The translations under genes were made by a program, and so were the position numbers. Of a DNA stretch of 64,000 nucleotides, positions 26,029-37,255 are shown piece by piece. The first letter of the stretch is position 1. Each line of letters starts with the position of its first letter. The notes under the pieces were generated by a model. It worked only from the letters and a program-made list of their open reading frames with translations, was not told the origin of the DNA and searched no databases. Source of the stretch: Epiperipatus broadwayi (taxonomy: Eukaryota; Onychophora; Udeonychophora; Euonychophora; Peripatidae); contig JAQFVV010012416.1 in the NCBI GenBank assembly GCA_028023455.1, forward strand, positions 1,545,767 through 1,609,766, read 5' to 3'.

Positions 26029-27260
26029 TTGAACTGGAAAATAATACGAACCCTTAAGAGACACCAACAATCCAAATCAATCATTGCCTATGTTGAGGGA
26101 AATGTTGTTAAATCTTCAAATTATATAAATCTATATTCATTCTTCTTGATGGTAAGAATATTGCTACAATTGTATTGGATACTACAGATTGTGCTAGCAA
26201 AACAAGAGTGCTTGACACTACACCAATTCACAATAGATGGCAAAAAACCCTGTAGCGCCTACAGAAACAAAACCACAAATATTATTCAAAAAATATTGCA
26301 AGTACGTTAAAGATTCAGAATTCCATATTTTTATATTGCACCTATATCAAACCTTGCAAAGATTTCTTCTTAAAGTTCCTAATCCTTTGGCATACAACAC
26401 AAAATCATTTGTTAGGAATACTAAGCATTTTGTGAAATTAATCAAGAACAAAAAAATAGAAAAAAATGGCATATTGACAAGTTTTGATGCAGCAAATTTA
26501 TTGACAATAAGTTACAGACTAGAACAACTTTCTATTGGTAGTAAAGTGGAACTCTTAATACACTGCAAAATATCAACATGCTTACAGAATTCTTACAACA
26601 AAATCAAAAAAAAATACTGTATATTGACCATTGTTACTACCGATCAGTAATATTTACATTGCAGAACTTGAAAGCATGATCACAAATATTACTCTTATTT
26701 TGATCTAATATCTAACAAAAAAGCCACATGGTAAAGTATTATTGCAAATATTATGGACACCCATCAATAACATAATTCCTTCATTACACAATAGAAATAA
26801 AATAAAAACTGACATTCACTCATGGTAAACAGAAAATCTTCACACACAGGTAAATACTTAGCATATACATCCAACCATCATTGACCGATGTCATTAAAAA
26901 AAAGTCCTAAATAGAATAAATTCTCACAAATAAATAGTTACAAGTACGTCAGGGATTGCAAACAAACTAATAAAAATCTGCAATCAATATATCAGAATAG
27001 TTTTTCAAAGATGTACCATAGTATGAGAAATTTAAATCTCAATAAAATTTAAACTGGAATTGCTGAAAAACAAAAACAGCATTTATGAAATATCACGAAT
27101 GTGTAAAGGAAATATATATTGGGGGAGCCAGCTGCCTTGTTGAAAAACGACTAAAGAAGAAAAAACTGATGCATCTAAAATAGCAGATCATCCATGTACC
27201 AATAAACATGTTACAAAAATATTAGACCAAAAAAAAAGTACAAATAATTTTTTAAAAAAC
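26029..27260 (+). pseudogene. Penelope-like element relic (RT N-terminal region to GIY-YIG)
   Basis: Overlapping frames 26029-26310 and 26237-26650 give a series of Penelope-type landmarks. 'SIIAYVEGNVV' stands where PLEs have the ADKGN block. 'NTKSFVRNTKHFVKLI' and 'ILTSFDAANLLT' (about 26472-26507) are the region leading to and including RT motif A. Further downstream, in broken frames, I see 'HTGKYLAYTSNHH' (about 26850), matching the conserved THTGxYLxxxSxHP block after the RT. Then 'IYEIS', 'NIYWGSQ' and 'TRLK'-like remains (27080-27200) stand where the GIY-YIG nuclease sits. RT motifs B and C are not recognisable. The element is old and clearly dead, and divergent from the one at 10621-12040. 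Confidence 0.72.
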
Positions 27261-27390
27261 TACTCACATGACAATGTCAAATAACCCTATAAGTGAACCT
27301 AGTGCTATATTCCACAATGTTTACAAACTTTGGCTTAAATCATTTAATTGGTTAGAATATCACATTAAATTCAGTATTTACAAATCAGAA

Positions 27391-27840
27391 ACAAAACTCT
27401 CCATACAGTAGAGACACTCCATGCAAGCCAAAGTAATCAATGGATACATGAAGATTTGTGCATAAAATTTCTATCTAGTGCCTACTTGATCCAATATCCC
27501 CAGATTAGTTTTTAGTTTGTGGCTTTTTTCAGTGAAAAGCTTTGGATCTAAGAGCACTGCATCTAGAACTTAGGATCTACTGCAAACCTCCAGCAGCCAC
27601 CTTTTACTTTTTTAGCTAACTAAAAAGCTTTGAGTTCAAAATGAAAACCACAAACTAAAAACAAGTATGGAGATATTGGATGATTTTAGGCACTAGATAG
27701 GGATTTTATGCACAAACCTTCCTGCATCCATTGATTACTGGGGCTTGCAGTGAGTGGTGCTACTGCATGGAGAGTTTTACATCTGTGAAAAACAGCTTGT
27801 GTAAGCATAAAGAATGGGGATCATGTGATGTTTGATGGTT
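27391..27840 (+). mobile_element. Hairpin retroposon (family H), fullest foldback copy, ~16-bp imperfect TSD
   Basis: 450 bp. Left arm 'acaaaactctccatacagta' runs to 'cagcagccaccttttac', then a short unique spacer, then an inverted copy returning to 'catggagagttttacatctg'. The tail is '...ggatcatgtgatgtttg'. Flanking direct repeats are 'tatttacaaatcagaa' (27375-27390) and 'tatttataaatctgaa' (27841-27856), two mismatches. It inserted just downstream of the Penelope relic. It contains both the monomer 5' end and the tail and is the best reference copy. Confidence 0.9.
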
Positions 27841-27856
27841 TATTTATAAATCTGAA

Positions 27857-28080
27857 GTTCCCAGATTAGGTTTCCATTCTAGTATTATCACTGCTCAGGC
27901 CAATAACATCTGACAAAGAAGGACGAATGCCACTTGAACCATAGGATTACATATTCATCGGTATGTATTACTAACAGGAAAACTTTTGAGAAGTTTAAAT
28001 TTTTATAAAGACATTTAACAATTAATTCTAGATGATGGAGATAGTTCGACATATAATTACAGGTAAATTGGCATCACCAC
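27857..28080. repeat. Foldback family F single arm
   Basis: Shares layout and words with the right half of 13816-14270: 'aggtttccattctagtatta' in the loop position, then 'cagg..aataacatctga', 'ctaacag' and 'aaagacattta', ending near 'cgacatataattaca'. It lies immediately next to the family H copy. Confidence 0.7.
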
Positions 28081-30366
28081 AGACTTTCAAATAAACATTA
28101 TGTATTTTAAAAAGTCAGTGAAACCTTTTTTAAGTAATTTAGTAAATAAATTTAATTATTCTTTCTAGAGCAGTGTGATGCAGTGGACGTATATCCAACT
28201 GCCATGCCAATCTGGAGTTTGAACTCAGGGACTTCACTCTCAGGCAGCTGTAACAGTGATCAGTAAGTAAGTGGTTTCTAACTATCCTAAACTAAGGATA
28301 GAAAATCATACAAGCCCTCAACATGAGGAGATACAGTTAGTTATTTATTAAAATGGCTGTCTTACCTTTTTTTTTTTTTTACCATCCTTCCTAGAGATAC
28401 TAAAACGTTAAACTTAAAAATATGAACTATATCTCTGAATACAAATACAAAAAAATGTGAATAATTCTATCACATAAATTCTCAGAAGCTAATCTCCACT
28501 GTAACTAATCAGTTATTTTATTAGTTTCCTGTCATGAATTTATCAAACAATAACTAATAGAATTATCCATACCGGTAATCATTTATGCTGAAAAAAGATA
28601 AAAATAAAACTCCATCTCTATATCATCATGTTAGTGCTCAGATTCTTAATTGAGCAATAGAAAGACCCCATAGGTGGAGGTGGAACTGAAAATTAGGACC
28701 AGATAAAATATTTAAAAAAATTTCAAATTACAAAAAGATTAATAAATCTACTTTCAAAACAGAAGACCGTGGCCAAGGCAGTCAACTATCTCAAATTGAT
28801 CAATAATTGGTTTTCTAGGTGGCAACATTTAACAAGTCTGTTGGCAATGCACTTTCCCATTACTGTTCTCCAATGAAGGACTAATGGAGACCTTTTTATC
28901 TTGCAACAGGCTATTTGAAATCTATTTACTTATATATGTATATATTATTATAAATAGAGTCATTGCTAGCAGAAATTCAATTATTCAAACAATGCTATCT
29001 GAGAGGCAAACAAAATTTGAATAAAGCAGCATAAGTAAGAGGTTGAACTTTAATCTATGCTGCTTTATTAAGACTTTTATGTTTGTATCTCAAATAGCAT
29101 GTAATGTCGGATTTTTGATGTACTTATAAATATTAAATATTAATAATTTTTTTAAATTTAAATATATAAAATGGTATAATATATCATGAAGACTTATTAT
29201 ATTCATACATTTAATCCTACAGAACTTGTTTAGATAATATCGAAGGTTAATTTTAACGTTAATATATAAATATAGTATAAAACTTTCAAATTCTACACAC
29301 ACTTAAACATGTAGATAAAGACATATTAAAAACAAACAAACAATGGATCTCTAAAATGCATTTTTGGTAGAATCAGCCTTCATCAGTTTGGCCTAAATCC
29401 CTCCCTCTCATATCTTCATCATCGTAGTTTAGTTTTATTTGCACCAAGTTATTACAATTCAATTTATAATTCTATACTACGCTATATATAAAAAATAGCA
29501 ACAATAATCAAAACGTTGGGCATTAATCCCTATCATTTACAAATAATGACTTCTGTTTTTTTTAGTTAACTATTTCTGCCGTTCACATATAATTTTAATT
29601 ATAAAGACGGAAGGTCTTTGTTACAAGTATTAGTATACATATACAAACAATTTTCTTTATAATAGGCAGTAATCTTAAAAGACAAAAGATTATCGTCAGA
29701 ACATTCCTAAAATCATTGTCTTCCGGTCTTATAATAATCCAATCCTAACGTTTTAACTAATTACTAAAAATAAGCAATTAATTAGATATGTTTTGTTTCT
29801 TTTTCGAAAACAAAATAAAATCAATGTTTAGATGGGATAAAGTTTTGGGCTCGTCAAAAACCATTTAATATTGCTTATGGATTAATTAAAGAATAACAAA
29901 AAAATGAAATAAATTATTTAAATCAATTTAATTTCTTTTGTATCCCGACATAGATTATGAAATGTTATTTCAGTTAACAGAGTAACTTAATTAGTAAATT
30001 ATGGCAATTATCAGATTTAAACACGCACACACACACAACTTTTTTTTGTTTTAAAAAAAATCATGCTCTATAAACTAAAAATTAGAACATTAGTATTATG
30101 GAAACATGTACGAAACAAATTATTTAATGGTTATAATGCATATAATCATAGTTTTAACATTGTTTTTCAATTATCTATTGTTATTAATACGACTCAATAT
30201 AAAATTATTATATATACGATTCAACATATTTTGTTTATTGACCATTTTCTCTAAAGTAACCACTTCAATTGTTTTTTTTTTTTTAATTACTATTTTATTA
30301 GAGCTATTCTTATATTTTATTTATGTAAAAATAATATAAGTTAAGCAAAATATTAGTTTTCCCGAC
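28081..30366. other. AT-rich DNA with a tRNA-like SINE fragment (28165-28250)
   Basis: About 28165-28250 carries 'gatgcagtggacg' and 'ggagtttgaactcaggg', an A-box/B-box-like pair of family T. About 28780-28920 resembles 14395-14545. The rest, including open frames at 29090-29302 and 30063-30339, shows no recognisable coding signal. Confidence 0.4.
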
Positions 30367-30379
30367 AGTATGAATTATA

Positions 30380-30630
30380 CCACTAAACATCACATGATCA
30401 CTATCTCATGCTAGCACATATCTGTTAGTAAACAGGCAAAAACTCTCCATATAGTAGTGCCACCTTGTGCTAACCAGAGTAATCAATGGATGCCATAAGC
30501 CAGAAACTAGTCTGGGGATATTGGACGAGTAGGCACTAGATAGGGATTTTATGCATAAGCCTTCTGGCATTCATTGATTACTCTGGTTAGAACAAGGTGG
30601 CACTACTATATGGAAAGTTTTTGCCTGTTT
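30380..30630 (-). mobile_element. Hairpin retroposon (family H), reversed, 13-bp TSD
   Basis: In the minus orientation: starts on this strand with the tail 'ccactaaacatcacatgatc', then 'aaactctccatatagtagtg', a collapsed centre at 'ccataagccagaaac', and returns to 'atatggaaagtttttgcctg'. The exact direct repeat 'agtatgaattata' lies at 30367-30379 and 30631-30643. This copy fixes both ends of the family. Confidence 0.93.
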
Positions 30631-30643
30631 AGTATGAATTATA

Positions 30644-31530
30644 TGTAGAAAACAATAAAACCATCTGAAAAAATAGTAATAAATCATCTGCCTGAAAAAA
30701 TAGTAATAAATCATCTGCCTGCTTGGTTCATGATCTTGACTAGGTATTTTCTGATTCCAATCAAACATAGATTTATCTTTCAGAAAGCCAGCCCATAGCC
30801 AAACCAACTAACCATCCAATACTGATCAATAATGACTACCCAATCTTAGCTAAAAAGTAAAATAAAGATGGATCCATTCCACTTAAATTTCACATACTAG
30901 CAACTGGAGCGCTGATAAGGTTTTTTCTCATTCACTCATCCTCTAAGAGATGATCAAATAGAGAACTATTAGAGAAATCTTTGACTTTCAGTGGGCTACG
31001 TAAGGGCTGATTTATCTTTTACCTGCATCTAATTTAGTTGAAGACAATAATAGTTTTGCCTTTAGAATTTTTAAAAAAATGATCAAAGTTTTATTACAAA
31101 ACTATGTGTTGCATAAAAAAGTTATTTTGATCTTCCCAGGAAAATAATGCATTCATTATTATCATCATCATCATTTTAATAGGAATCACAGATTCTATAT
31201 TGTTAGATACACAATCTTTTTTAGCCTCTCTCTAAATTTTTTTTTTGTGTGTGTGTGTAAAATGGCCAAGTAAACACAGGTCTGTTCTGTGCAGGAATGT
31301 GATGCACCAGGGTGGCACATTGTAGGGGTATACGTATTGCTTTTATAATAATTTTTTATATTATATGTTATACAAAATTTTCAATTTACTATTATTATGA
31401 TTTTTTTTTTTTTTGGAAGAGCGCAATATAACTTTGCCCCCATGGCACAAACACACGGAACGAGCCTGAGTAAATATAAATTAGTTATAATCTTTTTTTT
31501 TATAACCAGTTTACGAAGTTTTTCTTTCTT
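30644..31530. other. AT-rich DNA, short tandem repeat at about 30660-30720
   Basis: A unit of about 30 bp ('aaaaaatagtaataaatcat') is repeated twice. A tRNA-like block near 31262-31325 ('gtgcaggaatgtgatgcacc') may be an old SINE. A GT microsatellite is at about 31245-31258. No gene. Confidence 0.4.
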
Positions 31531-31613
31531 ATGTCATAGCATCAGCCGAGAGGCGAACCCGCAACAACCATGTGAAACCAACTGCTTGCTTGCAAGGCAG
31601 CTAACAACGCTGA
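31531..31613 (-). mobile_element. tRNA-derived SINE (family S), A-box part deleted
   Basis: Reverse complement of the family S body: 'atgtcatagcatcagccgag', 'gcgaacccgcaaca', 'gcttgcaaggcag', then directly 'ctaacaacgctga'. The segment holding the A box is missing. No clear TSD. Confidence 0.8.
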
Positions 31614-32354
31614 GTTTTTTTTAAATATTAAACCGCAGGTTTTACTTTCTGATTATCATTTATAAAATATGTATGATTAAATAGTCGGTATAATTTTTTT
31701 TAAAGAAATTTCTCTCTGATTCATCTTTTTTGCACAGATTCATGCTAAATCTTTTTTTTATTTTTTATTACCACAAACAGGTTTAGATTTTTCCCCCGGC
31801 TAGATGGCTGATTGTCAATCCTTCTAGCCATCCAATAGTGATGAGATGATCATCTAGGTGATAAATCTCTTGGCTTGTCATATGAAATATTGAGATACTG
31901 ATGCAAAATAGTTGTAATTTGACATGGCCTTCACTATTAGCGTAGGAGTATGAAATTCCTACAAGCACTAAACCAATTTTATATTTAGTGTTATTTTTAA
32001 TTTAACTTCTTTTAATAATCTACATTACTGATGATTTTACTCTAAGTTATATAAGATTTCTGTGCTCACTTAAGTCAGTTTTATCAATTCTAATTTTTTT
32101 ATTAATATTTTTTTCTTCCAAGCGTCATGTTTTTTTGTTATAATTATGTTTATATCTCTTTGTTTCTTCTTTGTCTAGGTTCTCCAAAGCAGGCAGACTG
32201 CACATGACTCTTAAAAAAATCTGTATTCTATTGTTTTGTGAATATAAGAAAATGTAAAATTGTTCCTCAGGAGTTCATAAAAACTTCAAACATTGGCAAT
32301 GACAGGGACGAGATATATGAATCTTAAAGCTTATAATTCCATCAATCTAGCACT
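31614..32354. other. AT-rich stretch, nothing supported
   Basis: Short frames only, and no repeat match noticed. Confidence 0.4.
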
Positions 32355-33400
32355 GTAAACCACATAGAGCAGTTTTGTGGGTTAAAATGGGTAACAAAAA
32401 AATTACAGTAAATAGAGATTTCTTAATAAATTTAGATTTTCCAGGTAAAGCCTCAACCCTCTCCCTGTTCTTACAGATAAATCTTGAATTGCAGAAAATC
32501 ACATGACGTTCTCGACTTATTTTTAACATATACTTCAAAGAGTAGTTCTCTTCATTTTATCCAGAGCCATCTATTGTAAATTTGAAAAACTAATGGGAAG
32601 AGTGAAAATACTTGCTCTTAGACACATATGTTAAGTGTAAACTAAAAAAGGAAGTTTTGTTGATATTAACCCACCTCCTAGTTTAATGAGTTAGTAATCT
32701 TAGAATACTTTGTATTTAAGTTTGAATAGTAACTAGAGGAATAAAAATAACTGCTAGAAGCACAAGTGCATTAATTGAAGGTTTGAATCCTAAGTCCTCA
32801 TTGATAAAGATTTTATGAATATTATAGCATTACTATATCCGACACGTAATAATTACTCAAGCCTACCAGTAGAGGGCTCTAAAGAAAATGATGAAAGATT
32901 AAAGACATTCTTTAATTACTTTACAGAATATAAAGACTGATACTGATGCATTAAAAGATGCTAGGAAACATAATGAATGAAATTAATCATGGAATTAAAT
33001 TTTGATGGAGTATTCTCAATACAAATAAGTTAATATTAAAAAAAAAAAAGCTTAAAGGCCTGGGGGAAAAAACACCTTTAATAAATGTTTTATACTAAGT
33101 GTTTACTTATGGGTAAGATCCTTGGACCCTTAACAGAAACAATAATACAGACTTCAGATAATGGAATAACGTATAGAGTGATATATACTAGAATTAAAAA
33201 TGAAATATAATATAGATGAAAGAGCAAAGGTACAAATGATATCACTGAAAAAATTATGAAGCTAAAATAGATATAATTGGACATGGGATCCTAAGAGATA
33301 ATATAACAAGTAGAAAATCTTCATACATAAGACAGATAAGAAAGTTTTCTGAAGGAATGTAGGGAAAATAAGTTAGGGATCTGAAAAACGGAAGTGAGCT
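32355..33400 (+). pseudogene. Split, highly diverged RTE fragment
   Basis: Two blocks match the RTE copies in order. 32355-32445 ('ttttgtgggttaaaatggg', then 'atttagatttt') corresponds to the region between RT motifs B and C. 32955-33400 ('acataatgaatgaaattaat', 'gtttacttatggg', 'acttcagataatgga') corresponds to the C-terminal region. About 500 bp of unrelated DNA separates them, so either an insertion occurred or part was replaced. Many stops; old. Confidence 0.7.
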
Positions 33401-35819
33401 TTATATTATAGCAAATTCATAATTTGATTTAAAATGATGATATATGTAAAAATATATAATTAATGCAAGCATTCTTTTGTTTTTATTTTAAATTTCTTCC
33501 TATATAGACAATCCTGAATTGAAATGTTTCACAAAAAATACATAAGCAAAACATGTGTTATATCATACTCCGCACTAATATTAAGGCTGTTATTTACTGT
33601 TGTTTCTTTAGTTCAGAGCCATCTACACAATATTGAGCAATCAATGAATACTAAATGAGATACCTGATATATTCTAAAAAAAAAAACTTTCTAACAATTG
33701 GTCATCCCTTATGAGGTGCGGAAGTAGCACCCAGAACATCTAACAGCCCATTGTACCTTTTTTTTTATTACCCAAGCTAATAATCTGAAGTTTCAAAGAC
33801 ATCCTGATTTGAACGTAAACCTGACAATATATCCAGCATCTATATATTTAATGATCTCAGCTTTATGCAATCTGACATCATCTTTGACCTTTTGTTGAGG
33901 GTAGTATATATTAAACAATTCACAACACGGTGTTCAACAATAAAAGTGTGTTTCAAAATAAACTTATACCAAAAAAAATCTATGTATTTCACGATTGAAT
34001 AAAGGTTGCATTTACCATAAACTATAACAAAATAATCCATCACATATATATCTCCATATTCTTGTAATGTCAATGATTTAATCTTTTTATGTAGTGTTGC
34101 ACAGCATGTAATACATTACTGTGTAACATAATTTATTATTAGAAACAGTTCTCTTCACCCCAACCCATAATCATCTATTGCAAGCTTTAGTAATCAATGG
34201 GTTACTTGATGGTAATGCTACAATATGCACAATTAATAGCCCATTCACATCAGTGAGAATCTTGGATCTAATTCATTTTGATCTCCTGTGCTTACCATAT
34301 CTCATATTCTACAGCCATTTTTTTTTTATGTTGTTTTTTTTTAATATCAAATTCAAAATAACTTTTTTTTAAAATTCAAGCCAACTTGGTTGTGTAAATA
34401 GATCCAAAACTAAACAAATAAGAATATAATTTAGTGCTTGTTTTATATATGTAAGCAGCCTTCACCTTACCTCTACATACATTTAACATATGCTATTAAG
34501 GGTTACTTTCTTCACTTTAACACAGAGACATAAAACCACAACCTTTTCCATTAATCATGATCTATGCTCACTGTTTTCTTTATTGTTAATAACAGGCCAC
34601 AAGACAATCAATTTTACAAGTGTTCTTTTTCGATGACAAGAATTCTTCCAATTTGCCTAGCATACAATATTACAGTACAAATCCAGCTCTTTAAAAGCTT
34701 ATCACAAAAAAAATAGCTTTAAAAGTGAGTTTAAATTAAAATCAATAACAACAGCATATGGACTTTTCATACGCTTTAAAGGCAATTATATTCACTCCTA
34801 CTTTACAGAAATCTCTGTTATTTTGAGCAATAAATGGACATCAGATGGTATATTGCTATAAAATCCTCATTTGCAAACAATTTCTGGATTTTATTGATAA
34901 AGTTGGAATTAATGCTCTTATATATATCAACCACCTTTTATTCTTTTATAGTATTAATATTCTGAAATCTAAACACACACGCACGCACATACAATTTTAG
35001 TCTGCAGACAGAGTTTTTATAGCAATACACGATCTGGTATCCAGTGATTACTCAAGGTTACAGAAGATGGCTTTAAAATAAAGATAATTGCTATTGGAAA
35101 AAAGTCTAAAGTTGTCATAAAACTGAAATCTCTTGAATAAACAAACAGACGCTAAGCTATTAAGCTATTATCAAATCTGTATAATTATGCAAGCAAGTTA
35201 GCCTGGATTTAAAAACCATAACTTTTTTTTAAAAAAAAAAATAAAAAAATAGTTAGATGATATATACGTGCATTAGTTCCAGTCTTGAATTTTATTATTC
35301 ATCGATGAAAGTTAAAAATCAGAAACTAGTCTACGATGGGGATTTTAGAACTCAACCTGGTGTCCACTGATTATTCAAGCTTATAATAAATGAATTGAGA
35401 GTAGGGTGAAATTTAAAATGATCTTAAATAAAATTGTGAAATAGGATTATAATTTAAATTAACAGAGAAGAAAACATCGAAAATTAAGGTATTCCTGTAC
35501 ACAAATTAAGCCTCAGTGTTTGTATCCACCTTTCGAATATGAACAATCAGTGTAAAATCACTTCTAGGGAATTAACTGAAAGAATTTCAATCCCACAATG
35601 CCAATGTCATTTTTGATATTCTCAAAACCAAAGCTGATAGCAAGATAAATAATTTTCTATTGGTAATAAAACATCTTTTAAAAACAAAGAGAACTAGTTT
35701 ATTGCCTAAAAATAAAAGCATTAATTGATTAAAATATAATATTTAAATACATGTATATTGTTTATACTAAACTTAATGTAATTAAAAGGATATGAACTCA
35801 GACTTTTAAACTCCCTACA
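33401..35819. other. AT-rich DNA with an old dispersed repeat
   Basis: Short related blocks of the form 'agccatctattgtaaatttg' / 'catctattgcaagctttagt' / 'gagcaatcaatgaatactaa' appear near 32565, 33610, 34165 and 34830, and again near 61570. I infer a weakly conserved repeat. No gene signal. Confidence 0.35.
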
Positions 35820-37255
35820 ATTATCCAATCCATAGATTAATAATCTCCAATGTACATATTTTGTGCTGAACGAGAACTCATAGGTGGTCCAGATCACTAT
35901 CTCCTACAGTTATCCAATCCATAGATCAATGATCTCCAATATACATATTTTGTGCTGAACCGGCATTCATAGGTGGTCCAGATCAATATCTCCCACACAT
36001 ATATACAATCAGTGCTCAGTTTATATTAAAATAGCAGATCTTCAATCTTTAATTGACAAGCTTCAATCTTCTCCACTCATCAACACCTCAGCCAGTCATA
36101 TCATTGAAAATTCGGGGATGGAATGCTCAAATCCCATATTGAGGAGTTGGAGAAGATTGTCCATTAAAGTTTGAAGATTTGCTATCTTAATATAAACTGA
36201 GCATTGATTGTGTATATGTGTGGAAGATAATGATCTGGACTAATTGTGAGTGCTGGTTCAGCATGAAATATGTATATTGGAGATCATTAATCTTTTTCAC
36301 ATGTATATTGCCATATGTATTGGTTGTATAAGATGGATTGGATAGCTGAAAGGAGTTTGAAAGTCAGAGTTCAAGTCCCATATAATTACAATGTTTAATA
36401 CAGACAATATACATCTATTTAAAACTTGCATATTTAGCCTTTATTCTGCCCAGATTAAGGACCTATATGTGAGGGGTCAGATTGACTTAAGGTCAACATG
36501 GGTATGCTAATAATATTAGCATCAACAAGGATTTTAAGCATTCCATCCTCAGATTTTCAAGGATATGGCTGGCTGAAGAGTGGAGAAGATTCAAGCTTGT
36601 TCATTAAAGTTTAAAGATTTGCTATCTTAACATAAACTGAGCATGGCTTGTATATATAATCTGGACCAACTGATGAATGCTAGTTCAGCACAAAATATAA
36701 TATGGATTTGATAACTGTAGGAAGTTTGAAAGCTCTGAGTTCAAGTCCCTTATAATACATTAAGTTTAGTATAGACAATATAAATGTATTTAAACATTAC
36801 ATATTTAGCCTGCATTCTGCCCATTCATTTTCTCTATAATTAAATGGACATATTAAGGTCCTATGGGTGAAGCGTCCAATTGACTCAAGATCAAAAAGGG
36901 TATGACAATAATACTGACATCAACAAGGACTTTGAGCATTCCATCTTAGGATTTTCAATGATATGGCTGGCTGAAGAGTTGGAGATTGAAGAAGATTAAA
37001 GCTTGTCCAATAAAGTTTGAAGATTTGTTATCTTAATACAAACTGAGCACTGAATGTATATATGTGTGGGAGATGGTAATGTGGACCATCCGACAAATGC
37101 TGGTTTAGCACAAAATAGGTATATTGAAGATCATTAATCTTTATCACATGTATGTTGCCATGTGCATTGATTGTATAAAATGAATTGGATAGTTGCAAAG
37201 AGTTTGAAAGTCTGAGTTCAAGTCCCTTATAAATATATAGTGTAGCCATTTGCCT
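35820..37255. repeat. Tandem and inverted array of a tRNA-like retroposon (family R)
   Basis: At 35820-36060 two copies of 'tccaatccatagat..' / 'acatattttgtgctgaac' read on the minus strand. From about 36150 the array turns over and three plus-strand units follow. Their shared block 'aaagatttgctatctta' recurs near 36173, 36614 and 37020 (spacings about 441 and 405 bp). Each unit has 'gagttcaagtccc' as a B-box-like word after a tRNA-like stretch. The same family is the insert inside RTE copy 2 (52008-52269). The frame at 37028-37345 is a by-product. Confidence 0.85.

Noticed and set aside
35820-37255. CRISPR-like array
   Set aside because: Units are ~400 bp, diverged, partly inverted and tRNA-like. 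Not short direct repeats with unique spacers.
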